From the NCBI RefSeq assembly GCF_040361195.1, contig NZ_APNE01000021.1: 64,000 nucleotides of DNA; one strand, 5' to 3'. A program made the translations under genes and the position numbers. The stretch comes from Salinisphaera hydrothermalis. GTDB lineage: Bacteria; Pseudomonadota; Gammaproteobacteria; Nevskiales; Salinisphaeraceae. The notes beneath the pieces are model-generated. The model was not told the origin of the DNA, made no database searches, and worked only from the letters and a program-made list of their open reading frames with translations. Positions 44,841-53,663 of the stretch are shown one piece after another (the stretch's first letter is position 1; each line of letters starts with the position of its first letter).

Positions 44841-45506
44841 ATGATTACCCAGATCACTCGCCTGCTGGACGCGTCGCAGACTAAAACGGCACGCGCATTC
44901 GTTGAAAAAGCCGAGTTCGTGGAAGGCAAGGCCACAAACCGCGGATCGAATATCAAGAACAACGAACAGATCAGCGAAAACGATTCGGACCAATCCGAGA
45001 TCGGCCGGATGGTGGTTCAGGCGCTGCTCAATAACGACGACGTGCTGAATACCGCCTTTCCCCGGGGCGTGCCCAGCCCGACCTTCTCCCGCTATCAGCC
45101 CGGCATGTATTACGGGCTGCATATGGACGAAGCAATCATGAACACCAAGCCGAAACCGTTGCGCACGGATTTATCGGTGACGGTGTTCCTGTCGTCGGGC
45201 AACGAATACGACGGCGGCGAACTCGAACTGTGGACCGGCACGGAACCGCAGCTTGTGAAACTCGATGCCGGCGACGCGGTGATCTACCCCACCGGCCTCA
45301 TTCATCAGGTGCGGCCGGTGACCCGCGGTACGCGCTACGCCGCCGTGACGTGGATACAGAGCCAGATCCCCGAACTCAAACACCGCCAGGTGCTATCGCA
45401 TTATTATCAACTGGTCGCGCGTATGGGCCACAAGGCCGACGAAACCGATCGGTTACTGATGGAATCAGTGCGTACGGGGCTATATCGGATGTGGATGGAA
45501 CTCTGA
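44841..45506 (+). CDS. PKHD-type Fe(II)/2-oxoglutarate hydroxylase (PiuC/YbiX family)
   Basis: 221-residue oxygenase of the family usually found with iron uptake genes. The 2OG-Fe(II) core has the iron ligands in YYGLHMDEAIM (His-x-Asp) and in YPTGLIHQVRPVTRGTRYAAVTW (distal His and the 2OG-binding Arg). The N-terminus ITQITRLLDASQ and the C-terminus ETDRLLMESVRTGLYRMWMEL match YbiX/PiuC closely. Substrate is not established; it does not sit beside a TonB receptor in this window. No Fur box was recognised upstream. Confidence 0.9.
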   Translation: MITQITRLLDASQTKTARAFVEKAEFVEGKATNRGSNIKNNEQISENDSDQSEIGRMVVQALLNNDDVLNTAFPRGVPSPTFSRYQPGMYYGLHMDEAIMNTKPKPLRTDLSVTVFLSSGNEYDGGELELWTGTEPQLVKLDAGDAVIYPTGLIHQVRPVTRGTRYAAVTWIQSQIPELKHRQVLSHYYQLVARMGHKADETDRLLMESVRTGLYRMWMEL

Positions 45507-45766
45507 TCGCGACGCGCCCCGGTCGAGCGCACGCTGAACTGACGCAGCGTCGATCAACCGGCGCAGCGTGCCAGGGGCGTTCGGCCGAGCTGAATTCGTC
45601 CCGGCGGTGATTGCAGGGAGATCAGCCGGGCCTCGGTGATACCAGACGCACCCGCGTGTATCGCCCGGCGGGCGGGTTCGCTACCTGTTCGATACGAGAC
45701 GGCGCCTCGGCCCGGCACACTGCGGATAACGCCCCGCCCCGGCTCATCAACCCGCGTGCCGCCGCC

Positions 45767-45805
45767 GGCGACACCTGTGGCATCGGCGCTGCCACAGGTG
45801 TGGCA
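45767..45805. promoter_or_regulatory. Candidate activator sites (UAS) of the aldehyde dehydrogenase promoter
   Basis: Site A TGCCACAGGTGTGGCA (45790-45805) has perfect 7-base inverted halves. Site B GGCGACACCTGTGGCA (45767-45782) has one perfect and one weaker half; centres are 23 bp apart, about two helical turns. The same sequence with one change occurs at 54901-54916 before the alcohol dehydrogenase operon, beside the gene for an AcoR-family sigma-54 activator, which is the likely protein bound here. Confidence 0.65.
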
Positions 45806-45880
45806 ATAAAGACGGCGCAATACGGTCGCACACGATCCCACGACGCTGCGTTGGCGCTGATTGATGGCACGACTTCCCAC

Positions 45881-45896
45881 TGGCGTAGAACTTGCG
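45881..45896 (+). promoter_or_regulatory. Candidate sigma-54 promoter of the aldehyde dehydrogenase gene
   Basis: TGGCGTAGAACTTGCG: GG and GC dinucleotides are separated by 10 bases as required at -24/-12, and TTGC is exact (consensus TGGCACG-N4-TTGCW). It lies 97 bp downstream of the centre of the palindrome at 45790-45805 and 92 bp before the gene start. Confidence 0.65.
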
Positions 45897-45987
45897 TTAT
45901 TACATGGGGACCGACGTTCGAGCATAGGTTCGTCGTCCGCTCCGTCGCGAACGGGGCGCCATAACGTATATAACCGAGGAGAACACC

Positions 45988-47499
45988 ATGTGCGCAGTCG
46001 CTGCCCGCGAAGTCGAACTCGAATCCAGCGTCCGAGAGTTCATTGATACCCCCCGCAAGATGTTGATTGGCGGCCAGTGGGTCGCCGCCGAATCCGGCAA
46101 GACCTTCGAGGTCTACAACCCCGCCACCGATGACGTCATCGCCCAGGCCCAGTCGGCGGCCAAGGCCGACGTCGACAAGGCGGTGCGAGCCGCGCGTAAA
46201 GCGTTCGACGACGGGCCCTGGACGCAGATGTCGCCCGCCGAGCGCGGCCGCATCGTCTGGAAGATCGGCGACCTGATCATGGAACATCAGGAAGAACTGG
46301 CTCAGCTCGAAGCACTCGACAACGGCAAGCCGATTTCCATCGCCCGCGCGGCGGATGTCCCCTTGGCCGCCGAGCTGTTTCAGTACATGGCCGGCTGGGC
46401 GACCAAGCTCAACGGCGAGCAGATTGGCCTGACCGTGCCCTACGCGCCGGGCGCCGAATGGCATGCCTATACCCGCCGAGAGCCGGTCGGCGTCTGTGGC
46501 CAGATCATTCCCTGGAACTTCCCGCTGTTGATGGCCGCCTGGAAACTCGGCCCGGCCCTGGCCTGCGGTAACACGGTCGTCATGAAACTCGCCGAGGAAA
46601 CGCCGTTGTCGGGCCTGAAGCTCGCCGAGATCATGCAGGAAGCCGGCGTACCGGACGGCGTGGTCAACATGCTCACCGGCTTCGGCGAGGAAGCCGGCGC
46701 GCCGATCGCGGCACACCCGCACGTCGACAAGATCGCTTTCACCGGCTCGACCGAAGTCGGCCGGCTGATCGTCAATGCGGCCCAGGGCAACCTCAAGAAA
46801 GTGTCGCTGGAGCTGGGCGGCAAGTCGCCGAACATCATCCTGGAGGACGCCGATCTCGAGAAAGCCATCCCCGGCGCCGCCAACGCCATCTTCTTCAATC
46901 ACGGCCAGTGCTGTGCCGCCGGCTCACGTCTGTTCGTACACGAGAAAGTCTACGATCAGGTCGTGGAAGGCGTGGCTGAATACGCGCGCAACATCAAGCT
47001 TGGCCCGGGCCTGGACCCGGAAACCCAGATGGGCCCGCTGGTGTCCCGAACCCAGCTCGAGCGCGTGACCGGCTATCTCGAAGCCGGCCGCAAACAGGGC
47101 GCCCGGGCCGCCGCAGGCGGCGAGCGTGGCGAAGGCGACGGTTATTTCGTCAAACCCACCGTCCTGGTCGACGTATCGGACGACATGAGCGTTTATCAGG
47201 AAGAGATCTTCGGACCGGTCGTGGCCGCCACGAAGTTCAAGGATGTCGATGCCGATCTCATCAAGCGCGCCAACGACACCGTCTTCGGCCTCGCCTCCGG
47301 CGTCTGGACCCAGGACATCGGCAAGGCCCACAAGCTGGCGGCCAAGATCCGCGCCGGCACCGTATGGGTGAACTGCTACAACATCTTCGATGCCGCCCTG
47401 CCCTTCGGCGGCTTCAAGCAGTCCGGCTGGGGCCGTGAAATGGGCGAGCAAGTGCTCAACAACTACACCGAGACCAAGGCGGTCGCGGTGTCGTTGTAA
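45988..47499 (+). CDS. Aldehyde dehydrogenase family protein
   Basis: NAD(P)-dependent aldehyde dehydrogenase, 503 residues, start preceded by GAGGAGA. Key elements: GQIIPWNFPLLMAAWKLGPALACGN (cofactor), FTGSTEVGRLI, LELGGKSPNIILEDAD with the general base Glu, and FNHGQCCAAGSRLFV with catalytic Cys308 (Cys309 next to it). EEIFGPVVAATKF and the C-terminal PFGGFKQSGWGREMG resemble the large family of broad-specificity eukaryotic-like ALDHs, including phenylacetaldehyde and acetaldehyde types. The sigma-54 promoter and shared upstream site link it to the alcohol dehydrogenase operon at 50.7-54.7 kb, so it likely removes an aldehyde made there. Confidence 0.9.
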   Translation: MCAVAAREVELESSVREFIDTPRKMLIGGQWVAAESGKTFEVYNPATDDVIAQAQSAAKADVDKAVRAARKAFDDGPWTQMSPAERGRIVWKIGDLIMEHQEELAQLEALDNGKPISIARAADVPLAAELFQYMAGWATKLNGEQIGLTVPYAPGAEWHAYTRREPVGVCGQIIPWNFPLLMAAWKLGPALACGNTVVMKLAEETPLSGLKLAEIMQEAGVPDGVVNMLTGFGEEAGAPIAAHPHVDKIAFTGSTEVGRLIVNAAQGNLKKVSLELGGKSPNIILEDADLEKAIPGAANAIFFNHGQCCAAGSRLFVHEKVYDQVVEGVAEYARNIKLGPGLDPETQMGPLVSRTQLERVTGYLEAGRKQGARAAAGGERGEGDGYFVKPTVLVDVSDDMSVYQEEIFGPVVAATKFKDVDADLIKRANDTVFGLASGVWTQDIGKAHKLAAKIRAGTVWVNCYNIFDAALPFGGFKQSGWGREMGEQVLNNYTETKAVAVSL

Positions 47500-47516
47500 C
47501 CGACGCCCATAGATGC

Positions 47517-47546
47517 AAGCCGGCTCCACTCGGGGCCGGCTTTTTT
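47517..47546 (+). terminator. Rho-independent terminator of the aldehyde dehydrogenase gene
   Basis: Stem AAGCCGGC (47517-47524) / GCCGGCTT (47535-47542) and T run to 47546. It overlaps the stop codon of the convergent LysR gene. Confidence 0.88.
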
Positions 47547-48444
47547 ATTGTTCTGGCCGCCATCTCAGACCCTCGACCACGGCTTGCAGGGCACGCGAGG
47601 ACTGCCGACGCGACGGAAAATACAGATGATGACCGGGCCACACCGGCGCCCAGTCGTCGAGCGTGGTTCGCAGCAGGCCGGATTCCAGGTCGCCCTGTAC
47701 CATCTCGATAGGCAGAAAGCCGAGACCGAAACCACGCCGCACCGCGCGCCGGATCTGATAAAGCGTATCGAACACCAGACGCCCCGGTACGCGCACCTCG
47801 ACGCTCTCGTCACCACGGTCCAACTCCCAGGGGTAGACCGCGCCGCGCGTCGGTAACCGCAGATTCGCCGCCTGGTGTTGCGCCAGGTCGTCGGGCGTTT
47901 GCGGCGGCGGATTGCGGGCAAAGTAAGCCGGCGTGCCGACAATCACCATCCGCTGCTCCGGCTGAAGTCGCACGGCGATCATGTCTTGCTCCACCGCAGA
48001 GCCCAGACGCACGCCGATGTCAAAGCGACTCGCCACGATATCGGTGAGCCCGTAGTCGGTGGCGACTTCCACCGTAATCTCCGGATACTGCTCGATCACG
48101 CGCTCAAGCCGGGGCCAGAGAATATATTCGGCCACGAAGTCGAAGGTATTGATGCGGATGGTGCCGGCCGGGCGTTGCTGCTCGGACTGCAGCTCGCTCA
48201 CCTCGGCCTCGATGTCCGCGAACCTCGGCACGAGCATGGCGAACAGGCGATCGCCGGCGTCGGTGGTCGAGATACTCCGGGTGTTGCGCGCCAGTAGGCG
48301 CAGCCCCAGTCGTCGTTCCAGCGATCTCATCGATTGAGAAAGCGCCGACTGCGAAACGCCGAGCTGGGCGGCGGCCCGGGTGAAACTGCCTTCCCGGGCG
48401 ATCGTGACGAACGAAAACAGATCGTCGTAATAGCGACGCGGCAT
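47545..48444 (-). CDS. LysR-family transcriptional regulator
   Basis: 299 residues. Winged HTH at the N-terminus: YYDDLFSFVTIAREGSFTRAAAQLGVSQSALSQSMRSLERRLGLRLLAR. The C-terminal periplasmic-binding-like effector domain begins near residue 90 (GTIRINTFDFVAEYILWPRL) and includes DIGVRLGSAVEQDMIAVRL and AVRRGFGLGFLPIEMV, as in the CrgA/DmlR-type branch. It is divergent from the cupin-SDR-tautomerase operon at 48683, with 238 bp between, and is its probable regulator. An AT-rich inverted-repeat-like stretch TATTCGAAATTCGAGTA (48495-48511) in the gap is a candidate binding site. Confidence 0.9.
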   Translation of the reverse strand: MPRRYYDDLFSFVTIAREGSFTRAAAQLGVSQSALSQSMRSLERRLGLRLLARNTRSISTTDAGDRLFAMLVPRFADIEAEVSELQSEQQRPAGTIRINTFDFVAEYILWPRLERVIEQYPEITVEVATDYGLTDIVASRFDIGVRLGSAVEQDMIAVRLQPEQRMVIVGTPAYFARNPPPQTPDDLAQHQAANLRLPTRGAVYPWELDRGDESVEVRVPGRLVFDTLYQIRRAVRRGFGLGFLPIEMVQGDLESGLLRTTLDDWAPVWPGHHLYFPSRRQSSRALQAVVEGLRWRPEQ

Positions 48445-48682
48445 CGGCAGTTACTCGGCTCGCGGGCAGGATTAAGAAGCTGGACTAATAAGACTATTCG
48501 AAATTCGAGTATGGATGCCGGCCGCCGCAGCCACAAGAATAGTCACGTCGATCCATCGCCCGCCGCGACGGCGCCAGGACGGCGAATCTCGACGCACGGT
48601 CGTGCGACTCAGTCACGAATAACGAAAGGCGGGTCGATTAACGGCACTGACGAAACCACTCACGCCAAACCAGGAATCCATC

Positions 48683-49084
48683 ATGGATATCAGCCGCAAC
48701 GGCACCCGGCCGTCCAACCCGGGCCCCGAGGATTATTTCACCGGCACCGTGCGTATTGATCCGCTGTTCAATGCGGACGATCCGGCGCGCGCCAGCGGCG
48801 CCAGCGTCACATTCGAGCCGAAAGCTCGCACGGCCTGGCATACCCACCCCTATGGCCAGACGCTGATCGTGACGTCCGGCTGCGGACGCGTACAGCGCGA
48901 AGGCGGCCCGATCGAAACCATCAATCCAGGCGACGTGATCTGGTTTCCGCCGGAAGAGCGTCACTGGCACGGCGCCGCGCCGGACACCGCGATGACCCAC
49001 ATCGCGATCCAGGAACGGGGGGGAGACGGCCCGGTCACCTGGATGGACAAGGTGACTGACGCCCAGTACGAAGGCCGCGAATAA
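48683..49084 (+). CDS. Cupin-domain protein
   Basis: 133-residue single cupin. Metal-binding motifs: AWHTHPYGQTLIVTSGCGRVQREG (motif 1, two His, Gln and position for Glu) and PGDVIWFPPEERHWHGAAP (motif 2 His). Similar to small cupins annotated as (R)-mandelonitrile lyase or carboxymuconolactone-decarboxylase-associated proteins. Its activity cannot be given. First gene of an apparent operon with SDR, tautomerase and cyclophilin-like genes; SD AGGA lies about 10 bases before the ATG. Confidence 0.85.
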   Translation: MDISRNGTRPSNPGPEDYFTGTVRIDPLFNADDPARASGASVTFEPKARTAWHTHPYGQTLIVTSGCGRVQREGGPIETINPGDVIWFPPEERHWHGAAPDTAMTHIAIQERGGDGPVTWMDKVTDAQYEGRE

Positions 49085-49155
49085 CGCACCCACGGGCCGG
49101 CAGCCGGGCCAAACCGGCGCCGGCATCGAACGCTTTCCCCATCGAGGAGGTTGTC

Positions 49156-49902
49156 ATGAACGATTCACTCGACAACACAATCGTCGTCATCACTGGCGCG
49201 AGCAGCGGTCTCGGCGAGGCCACGGCGCGCCATCTGGCCGCCAACGGCGCGACCATCGTGCTGGGCGCGCGCCGGCTCGATCGCCTGCAGTCGATCGCTG
49301 CCGATATCGAGACCGATGGCGGCCGGGCGCTGGCGGTGGCTACCGACGTCACTGACGCCGCCCAGGTCCAACATCTGGTCGACACCGCGGTTGCCGAATT
49401 CGGCCGCGTCGACGTCATGCTCAACAACGCGGGCCTGATGCAACAGTCCCTGCTCGAACGACGCAAGATCGACGAGTGGGACAACATGATCGACATCAAC
49501 ATCAAGGGCACGCTCTACGGCATCGCGGCCGTACTGCCGCAGATGAAGCAACAGAGAGCGGGCCATATCATCAATGTCTCGTCGGTAGCCGGGCACAAAA
49601 TCACACCGGCGGGCTCGGTCTACTGCGCCACCAAATACGCCGTACGCGCGATCAGCGAAGGGCTGCGTCAGGAAGTCAAGGACTACAACTTGCGCACGAC
49701 CGTCATCTCGCCCGGCGCGGTCGACACGGAGCTGCCGAGTCATATCACCGACCCGGAAGCCAACGAGGCGATCAACAGCTTCTACGATTCGGCTGCGATT
49801 CCGGCCGACTCGTTCGCTCGTGCTGTGTATTTCGCGATGACCCAGCCGCCGGACGTCGATATCAACGAAATCCTTTATCGGCCGACTGCGCAGGCGCTCT
49901 GA
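49156..49902 (+). CDS. SDR-family oxidoreductase
   Basis: 248-residue classical SDR. VVITGASSGLGEATARHLAANGA binds the cofactor, MLNNAGLM and IINVSSVAG (catalytic Ser) follow, and YCATKYAVRAI carries the Tyr-x-x-x-Lys pair. The Arg-Arg of GARRLDRL suggests NADP(H). It has GAGGAGG upstream. It resembles the YdfG/serine-dehydrogenase-like branch of SDRs often found with cupin and tautomerase genes under LysR control. Substrate unknown. Confidence 0.9.
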   Translation: MNDSLDNTIVVITGASSGLGEATARHLAANGATIVLGARRLDRLQSIAADIETDGGRALAVATDVTDAAQVQHLVDTAVAEFGRVDVMLNNAGLMQQSLLERRKIDEWDNMIDINIKGTLYGIAAVLPQMKQQRAGHIINVSSVAGHKITPAGSVYCATKYAVRAISEGLRQEVKDYNLRTTVISPGAVDTELPSHITDPEANEAINSFYDSAAIPADSFARAVYFAMTQPPDVDINEILYRPTAQAL

Positions 49903-49977
49903 GCCAATGTCCCGGACCGGATCCGCGGCGCCGGCTGCGCCGTGGACCGGATCATGCCTGCGCCGCAAGGATTGTCT

Positions 49978-50220
49978 ATGCCACACGTAAACCTGAAGAT
50001 CGCCACCGGCCACTCCGACACCATCAAGCACGAACTGGCCGATGCGTTCGCCCGAGCCCTGGTGGAAATCGCCGGCGCTGAACCGAGCCAGATTTCGGTC
50101 GCCATCGACGACGTCGCGCCGAAGCGCTGGGCTCGCGATGTCTACCAACACGAGATCGCCCCGAAAACAGACGTGCTCTATCGGTTGCCCGGTTACAACG
50201 CCGACGACCTGTGCCGATGA
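49978..50220 (+). CDS. Tautomerase-family protein (4-oxalocrotonate tautomerase fold)
   Basis: 80-residue protein. After Met removal the N-terminus is Pro1 (MPHVNLKIATG), the catalytic base of this superfamily. The rest, ALVEIAGAEPSQISVAIDDVAPKRWARDVY, matches the tautomerase fold with a Trp-Ala-Arg segment. AAGGA is seven bases before the ATG. It overlaps the following gene by ATGA. Likely keto-enol tautomerisation of a small organic acid; exact substrate not known. Confidence 0.85.
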   Translation: MPHVNLKIATGHSDTIKHELADAFARALVEIAGAEPSQISVAIDDVAPKRWARDVYQHEIAPKTDVLYRLPGYNADDLCR

Positions 50221-50594
50221 GCGACGATATCATCGGCACAGGTCAATCGATCGTGCTCGAAACCGGGGGCCAACAGGTATTGGCGCGACTCGACAACACC
50301 CGTGTCGCCAGGGCGTTCAACCAGCTGCTGCCACTGACTGTATCGCTTTCGGATTTCGGTGCAGATACGGAAAAGATTGGCGATCTGCCCACCGCGCTCC
50401 CGGTTGGGGACGCACCCGCCGGCTATACGCCGGCGGCCGGCGATATCGCCTATTACGCACCCTGGGGCAATCTCGCGATCTTTCTCGAACCGTTCCGACA
50501 CGCTGACGATCTGGTCAGGCTCGGACGTGTTGAGGACGGATTCGAAGCGCTACAGCGAAAGAGCGAGATCGCTGTCGTCATTCGGAGCGAGTAG
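50217..50594 (+). CDS. Cyclophilin-like fold protein
   Basis: 125-residue protein. ATG at 50217 overlaps the tautomerase stop codon; a GTG at 50211 is an alternative start. The sequence FNQLLPLTVSLSDFGADTEKIGDLP, YTPAAGDIAYYAPWGNLAIFLEPF and LVRLGRVEDGFEAL matches the cyclophilin_like family (PF18050-like), a beta-barrel whose members have no known enzyme activity. Presence in an operon with cupin, SDR and tautomerase is a recurring association in proteobacteria. Confidence 0.8.
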   Translation: MSDDIIGTGQSIVLETGGQQVLARLDNTRVARAFNQLLPLTVSLSDFGADTEKIGDLPTALPVGDAPAGYTPAAGDIAYYAPWGNLAIFLEPFRHADDLVRLGRVEDGFEALQRKSEIAVVIRSE

Positions 50595-50665
50595 TCCCAC
50601 ATAACAGACGGCCCTTTATCGGTCACGCGACGCCTCTCGATCTCGAGAGGCGCCGGCAAACGTCC

Positions 50666-50690
50666 AAAAAAAGCGGGGCCGAAGCCCCGC
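50666..50690 (-). terminator. Terminator of the alcohol dehydrogenase / monooxygenase operon
   Basis: On the minus strand, GCGGGGC / GCCCCGC with a TTCG tetraloop (50690-50673), followed by seven T residues. Confidence 0.93.
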
Positions 50691-50710
50691 AAAGTCTGGA
50701 GGAGCCGGAG

Positions 50711-52513
50711 TCAGCTCAGGTGATGCGTGTCCTGCAGCCCGTAGACCGGGGTCGGAATGCCTTCCATCCGAGCCTTGAGCTGCAGCGCCAGGTAGTGGGA
50801 ATAATGGCGCGATTGGGCCAGATTGCCGCCGTGGAACCATAGCCCGTCCTGTTGTGTGGGCTTCCACATGTTGCGCTGCTCGCCCTCCCACGGGCCGGGA
50901 TCCTTGGGCGTGTCGGAGCCCAGCCCCCAGACCTTGCCCACCTTGTCGGCCACGTCCTGGGAGATCAGGTCGGCCGCCCAGCCGTTCATCGAGCCATAGC
51001 CGGTCGCGTAGATGACCACATCGGCGGGCAGTTCGCGGCCATCTTCGAGCACGACGCTGTGCTCGGTCAGCTCTTTCACGTCCGAGCCGCTCGCGAGCTT
51101 GATCTTGCCGTCGATGATCAGCTGCGATGCGCCGACGTCGATGTAGTAGCCCGAGGCCCGGCGCAGGTACTTCATGAACAGGCCGGAATCGTCGGGCCCG
51201 AAATCCAGCATGAAGCCCGCCTCTTCCAACTGCCGATAGAACTCGGCGTCTTCTTCGCGAATGGTGTCGAAGATCGGCTTCTGGAAGTCGGCCATGATGC
51301 CGTAGGGGATGGAAGCAAACAGCAGATCGGCCTTCTCGGTGGTAATGCCGTTGGCCAGCGCTTCCTCCGAATACAGCGGCCCCAGCGAGTGCTTCATCAG
51401 CGATTCCGAACGCGAGATATGCGTCGACGAACGCTGCACCATGGTCACGTCCACGCCGTGTTCGGCGAGCGCCGCGCAGATGTCGTGCGATGAGTTGTTC
51501 GAGCCGATGACGACAACCTTCTTGCCTTCCATCCCGTCCGGCCCCGGGTGCTCGGAGGAATGCTGCTGGATGCCCTGGAAGCGATCCTGGCCGGGAATCG
51601 TGGGTACGTTCGGCTTGGCCGACATGCCGGTGGCCAGCACCAGCTGCTTCGGCTTCAGGGTGATTTCTTCGCCGTCTTTGTCGACCACGACGGTCCAGGT
51701 CTGAGTCGCTTCGTGGTAGCTGGCGCGCTTGGCCGCAGTCGAACCCCAGAAGTTCAGTTCCATGACCTTGGCGTACATCTCCAACCAGTCGCCGACCTTG
51801 TCCTTCGGCGAGAACACCGGCCAGTTGTCCGGAAATTTGATGTACGGGAGATGGTCGTACCACACCGGGTCGTGCAGACACAGCGATTTGTAACGCTTGC
51901 GCCAGGAATCGCCCGGACGTTCGTTCTTCTCGACGATCAGTGCCGGCACACCGTGCTGGCGCAACCGGGCGGCCAACGCGATGCCGCCCTGCCCGCCGCC
52001 GATGATCAGGACATACGGCTGGGTGGTGACGCCGAGTTCGGCCAGCTCCGCCTCGCGTTCCTCGGCCCAGGTCGGCTCGCCCTGATGCTCGCCGTGCTTG
52101 GCCCCGAGCGGGCGCGACGGGCCTTTCGGTTCTTCATAGCCTTTGAGCTCGTGCATCGTGGTGAGCAACGTCCAGATCAGCCCGTTCTTGAGCCGGATAT
52201 AGCCGTAACCACGGGCAACACCCGTATCGAACTCGATGAAACCCTCGGTGATGCCGTCGGCGTGCGTGGGTTCCTCGTTGTCGTCCACGGTCCAGTCGGC
52301 CGGTTGGACGTCGTCGAGCCGGCTTTCCAGCATGTCGCGGATCTGCGCCTTGCCCTCGACCGTTTTGATGTTCCAGGTAAAGGCCACGAGATCCCGCCAA
52401 TAGCAATCCTCGGCGAACAGCTCCAGGGCCTCGTCGATATTGCGATTGATCAGCGCCTTGTTGAGCGCCGACAGCACGTTCTGGATCTTGGTGCCTGCGG
52501 CAGTGTCCAGCAT
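50711..52513 (-). CDS. Flavin-containing monooxygenase-like protein with N-terminal NTF2-like domain
   Basis: 600 residues. Residues 1-130 look like a SnoaL/NTF2-type domain (NKALINRNIDEALELFAEDCYWRDLVAFTWNIKTVEGKAQIRDML). From about 165 a flavoprotein follows: FAD motif VLIIGGGQGGIALAARL, then FQGIQQHSSEHPGP, which resembles the Baeyer-Villiger/FMO fingerprint FxGxxxHxxxW with His for Trp, and the NADPH motif VVVIGSNNSSHDICAALAE. A late ATGYGSMNGW motif completes the FMO pattern. It could oxygenate a ketone or amine. It is the last gene of the operon with two secondary alcohol dehydrogenases, which makes a ketone substrate attractive. GGAGAAAA precedes the ATG. Confidence 0.8.
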   Translation of the reverse strand: MLDTAAGTKIQNVLSALNKALINRNIDEALELFAEDCYWRDLVAFTWNIKTVEGKAQIRDMLESRLDDVQPADWTVDDNEEPTHADGITEGFIEFDTGVARGYGYIRLKNGLIWTLLTTMHELKGYEEPKGPSRPLGAKHGEHQGEPTWAEEREAELAELGVTTQPYVLIIGGGQGGIALAARLRQHGVPALIVEKNERPGDSWRKRYKSLCLHDPVWYDHLPYIKFPDNWPVFSPKDKVGDWLEMYAKVMELNFWGSTAAKRASYHEATQTWTVVVDKDGEEITLKPKQLVLATGMSAKPNVPTIPGQDRFQGIQQHSSEHPGPDGMEGKKVVVIGSNNSSHDICAALAEHGVDVTMVQRSSTHISRSESLMKHSLGPLYSEEALANGITTEKADLLFASIPYGIMADFQKPIFDTIREEDAEFYRQLEEAGFMLDFGPDDSGLFMKYLRRASGYYIDVGASQLIIDGKIKLASGSDVKELTEHSVVLEDGRELPADVVIYATGYGSMNGWAADLISQDVADKVGKVWGLGSDTPKDPGPWEGEQRNMWKPTQQDGLWFHGGNLAQSRHYSHYLALQLKARMEGIPTPVYGLQDTHHLS

Positions 52514-52552
52514 GGTTTTCTCCTCTCTTTCGCTGTTTTTGGAATAATCGGG

Positions 52553-53632
52553 TCAGGCCGCGTTTTCGAGATCGATCAGGATCTTGAGTTCGGTGCCGGC
52601 TGGATCGAGCAGCGCATCGAAGCCGTGCTCGACGGCGTCTTCCAGCGCGATACGGCGCGTCACCGCCCGCTCGGCCGGGATCTGGCCGCTGGCGATCAGC
52701 CGGCATACGCGCGGCCAGTAATAGGTCGGGTAGCACCAGGAACCGCGCACGTCGACGTCCTTGAACGTGACGTCGAACCAGTTCAGCGGGTTCTCGCCCG
52801 GGTGCAGCCCGGTCTGCACGATCGTGCCCTGCTTGCGTACGGCGTCGAGCGCCGACTTCAGTGCGTGCTCGTTGCCGGCGCATTCGATCGCCACATCGCA
52901 GCCGACATGGCCTTCAGTGTGATCGCGTACCACGTCGCCCACGGCTTCGTTGCGGGCATCGATGGGGATCACGCCCGGCACGGCTTTCTCTGCCAGCGCC
53001 AGCCGGGTCGGATTCACGTCCGAGACGAACAGCTGGGTCGCCCCGGCAGCCCGCGCCGCAAGCAGCATCAAAATGCCGATCGGGCCAGAACCGGCCACCA
53101 GAACACTGCTGCCGGCGGATACTTCGCCCCGATCGCAGGCATAGACCGCGACCGCGGTCGGCTCGACCAGCGCGGCCTGTTCGTCGGTCATGGCCTCGGG
53201 AATCACCTGCACGTTGTAGTCGTTGACTAGCGCCGCCCCCGACATGCCGCCGTAATCCCAGGACAGGCCGACCAGCGCCAGCTGCTCGGACAGATGAAAC
53301 AGGCCGCGTTCGGCGAAATAATCGCCGGTGCGCGGCATGATCAGCGGCTGGATCGAAACCCGATCACCCACCGCGGCGTTGTTCACGCCGTCGCCTACCG
53401 CCGTTACGACCCCGCCGAACTCGTGGCCGAGCGTCTGCGGGAACTGCGCGCCGGAAAACGGATGCGGCTCCGTGGGAATGAAGATCGGCCCGTAGGCGTA
53501 TTCGTGCAGATCGGTGCCACAGATGCCGCAGAAGCGATTAGCCACTACCACTTGGCCCGGGGCCGGATCGCGCGGGGTATCAACCTCCTCGAGCCGAAGA
53601 TCTTTGGCGGCATGAAAGCGCAGTGCCTGCAT
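52553..53632 (-). CDS. Zinc-dependent 2,3-butanediol dehydrogenase-like enzyme, copy 2
   Basis: 359-residue medium-chain dehydrogenase. Catalytic zinc ligands in NRFCGICGTDLHEYAYG and GHEFGGVVTAVGDGVNNAAVGDRV; the cofactor motif is LVAGSGPIGILMLLAARAAGA, with DV after strand 2 suggesting NAD. GSWCYPTYYWPRVCRLIASG near the end is typical of (R,R)-butanediol dehydrogenase relatives. The four-Cys structural zinc loop is absent, as in this subfamily. It is a close paralogue of the gene immediately upstream, with long identical stretches, thus a tandem duplication. AGGAG lies before the ATG. Confidence 0.88.
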   Translation of the reverse strand: MQALRFHAAKDLRLEEVDTPRDPAPGQVVVANRFCGICGTDLHEYAYGPIFIPTEPHPFSGAQFPQTLGHEFGGVVTAVGDGVNNAAVGDRVSIQPLIMPRTGDYFAERGLFHLSEQLALVGLSWDYGGMSGAALVNDYNVQVIPEAMTDEQAALVEPTAVAVYACDRGEVSAGSSVLVAGSGPIGILMLLAARAAGATQLFVSDVNPTRLALAEKAVPGVIPIDARNEAVGDVVRDHTEGHVGCDVAIECAGNEHALKSALDAVRKQGTIVQTGLHPGENPLNWFDVTFKDVDVRGSWCYPTYYWPRVCRLIASGQIPAERAVTRRIALEDAVEHGFDALLDPAGTELKILIDLENAA

Positions 53633-53663
53633 GATGTGTCTCCTGTTGTGGGTTAGCGCTGTT

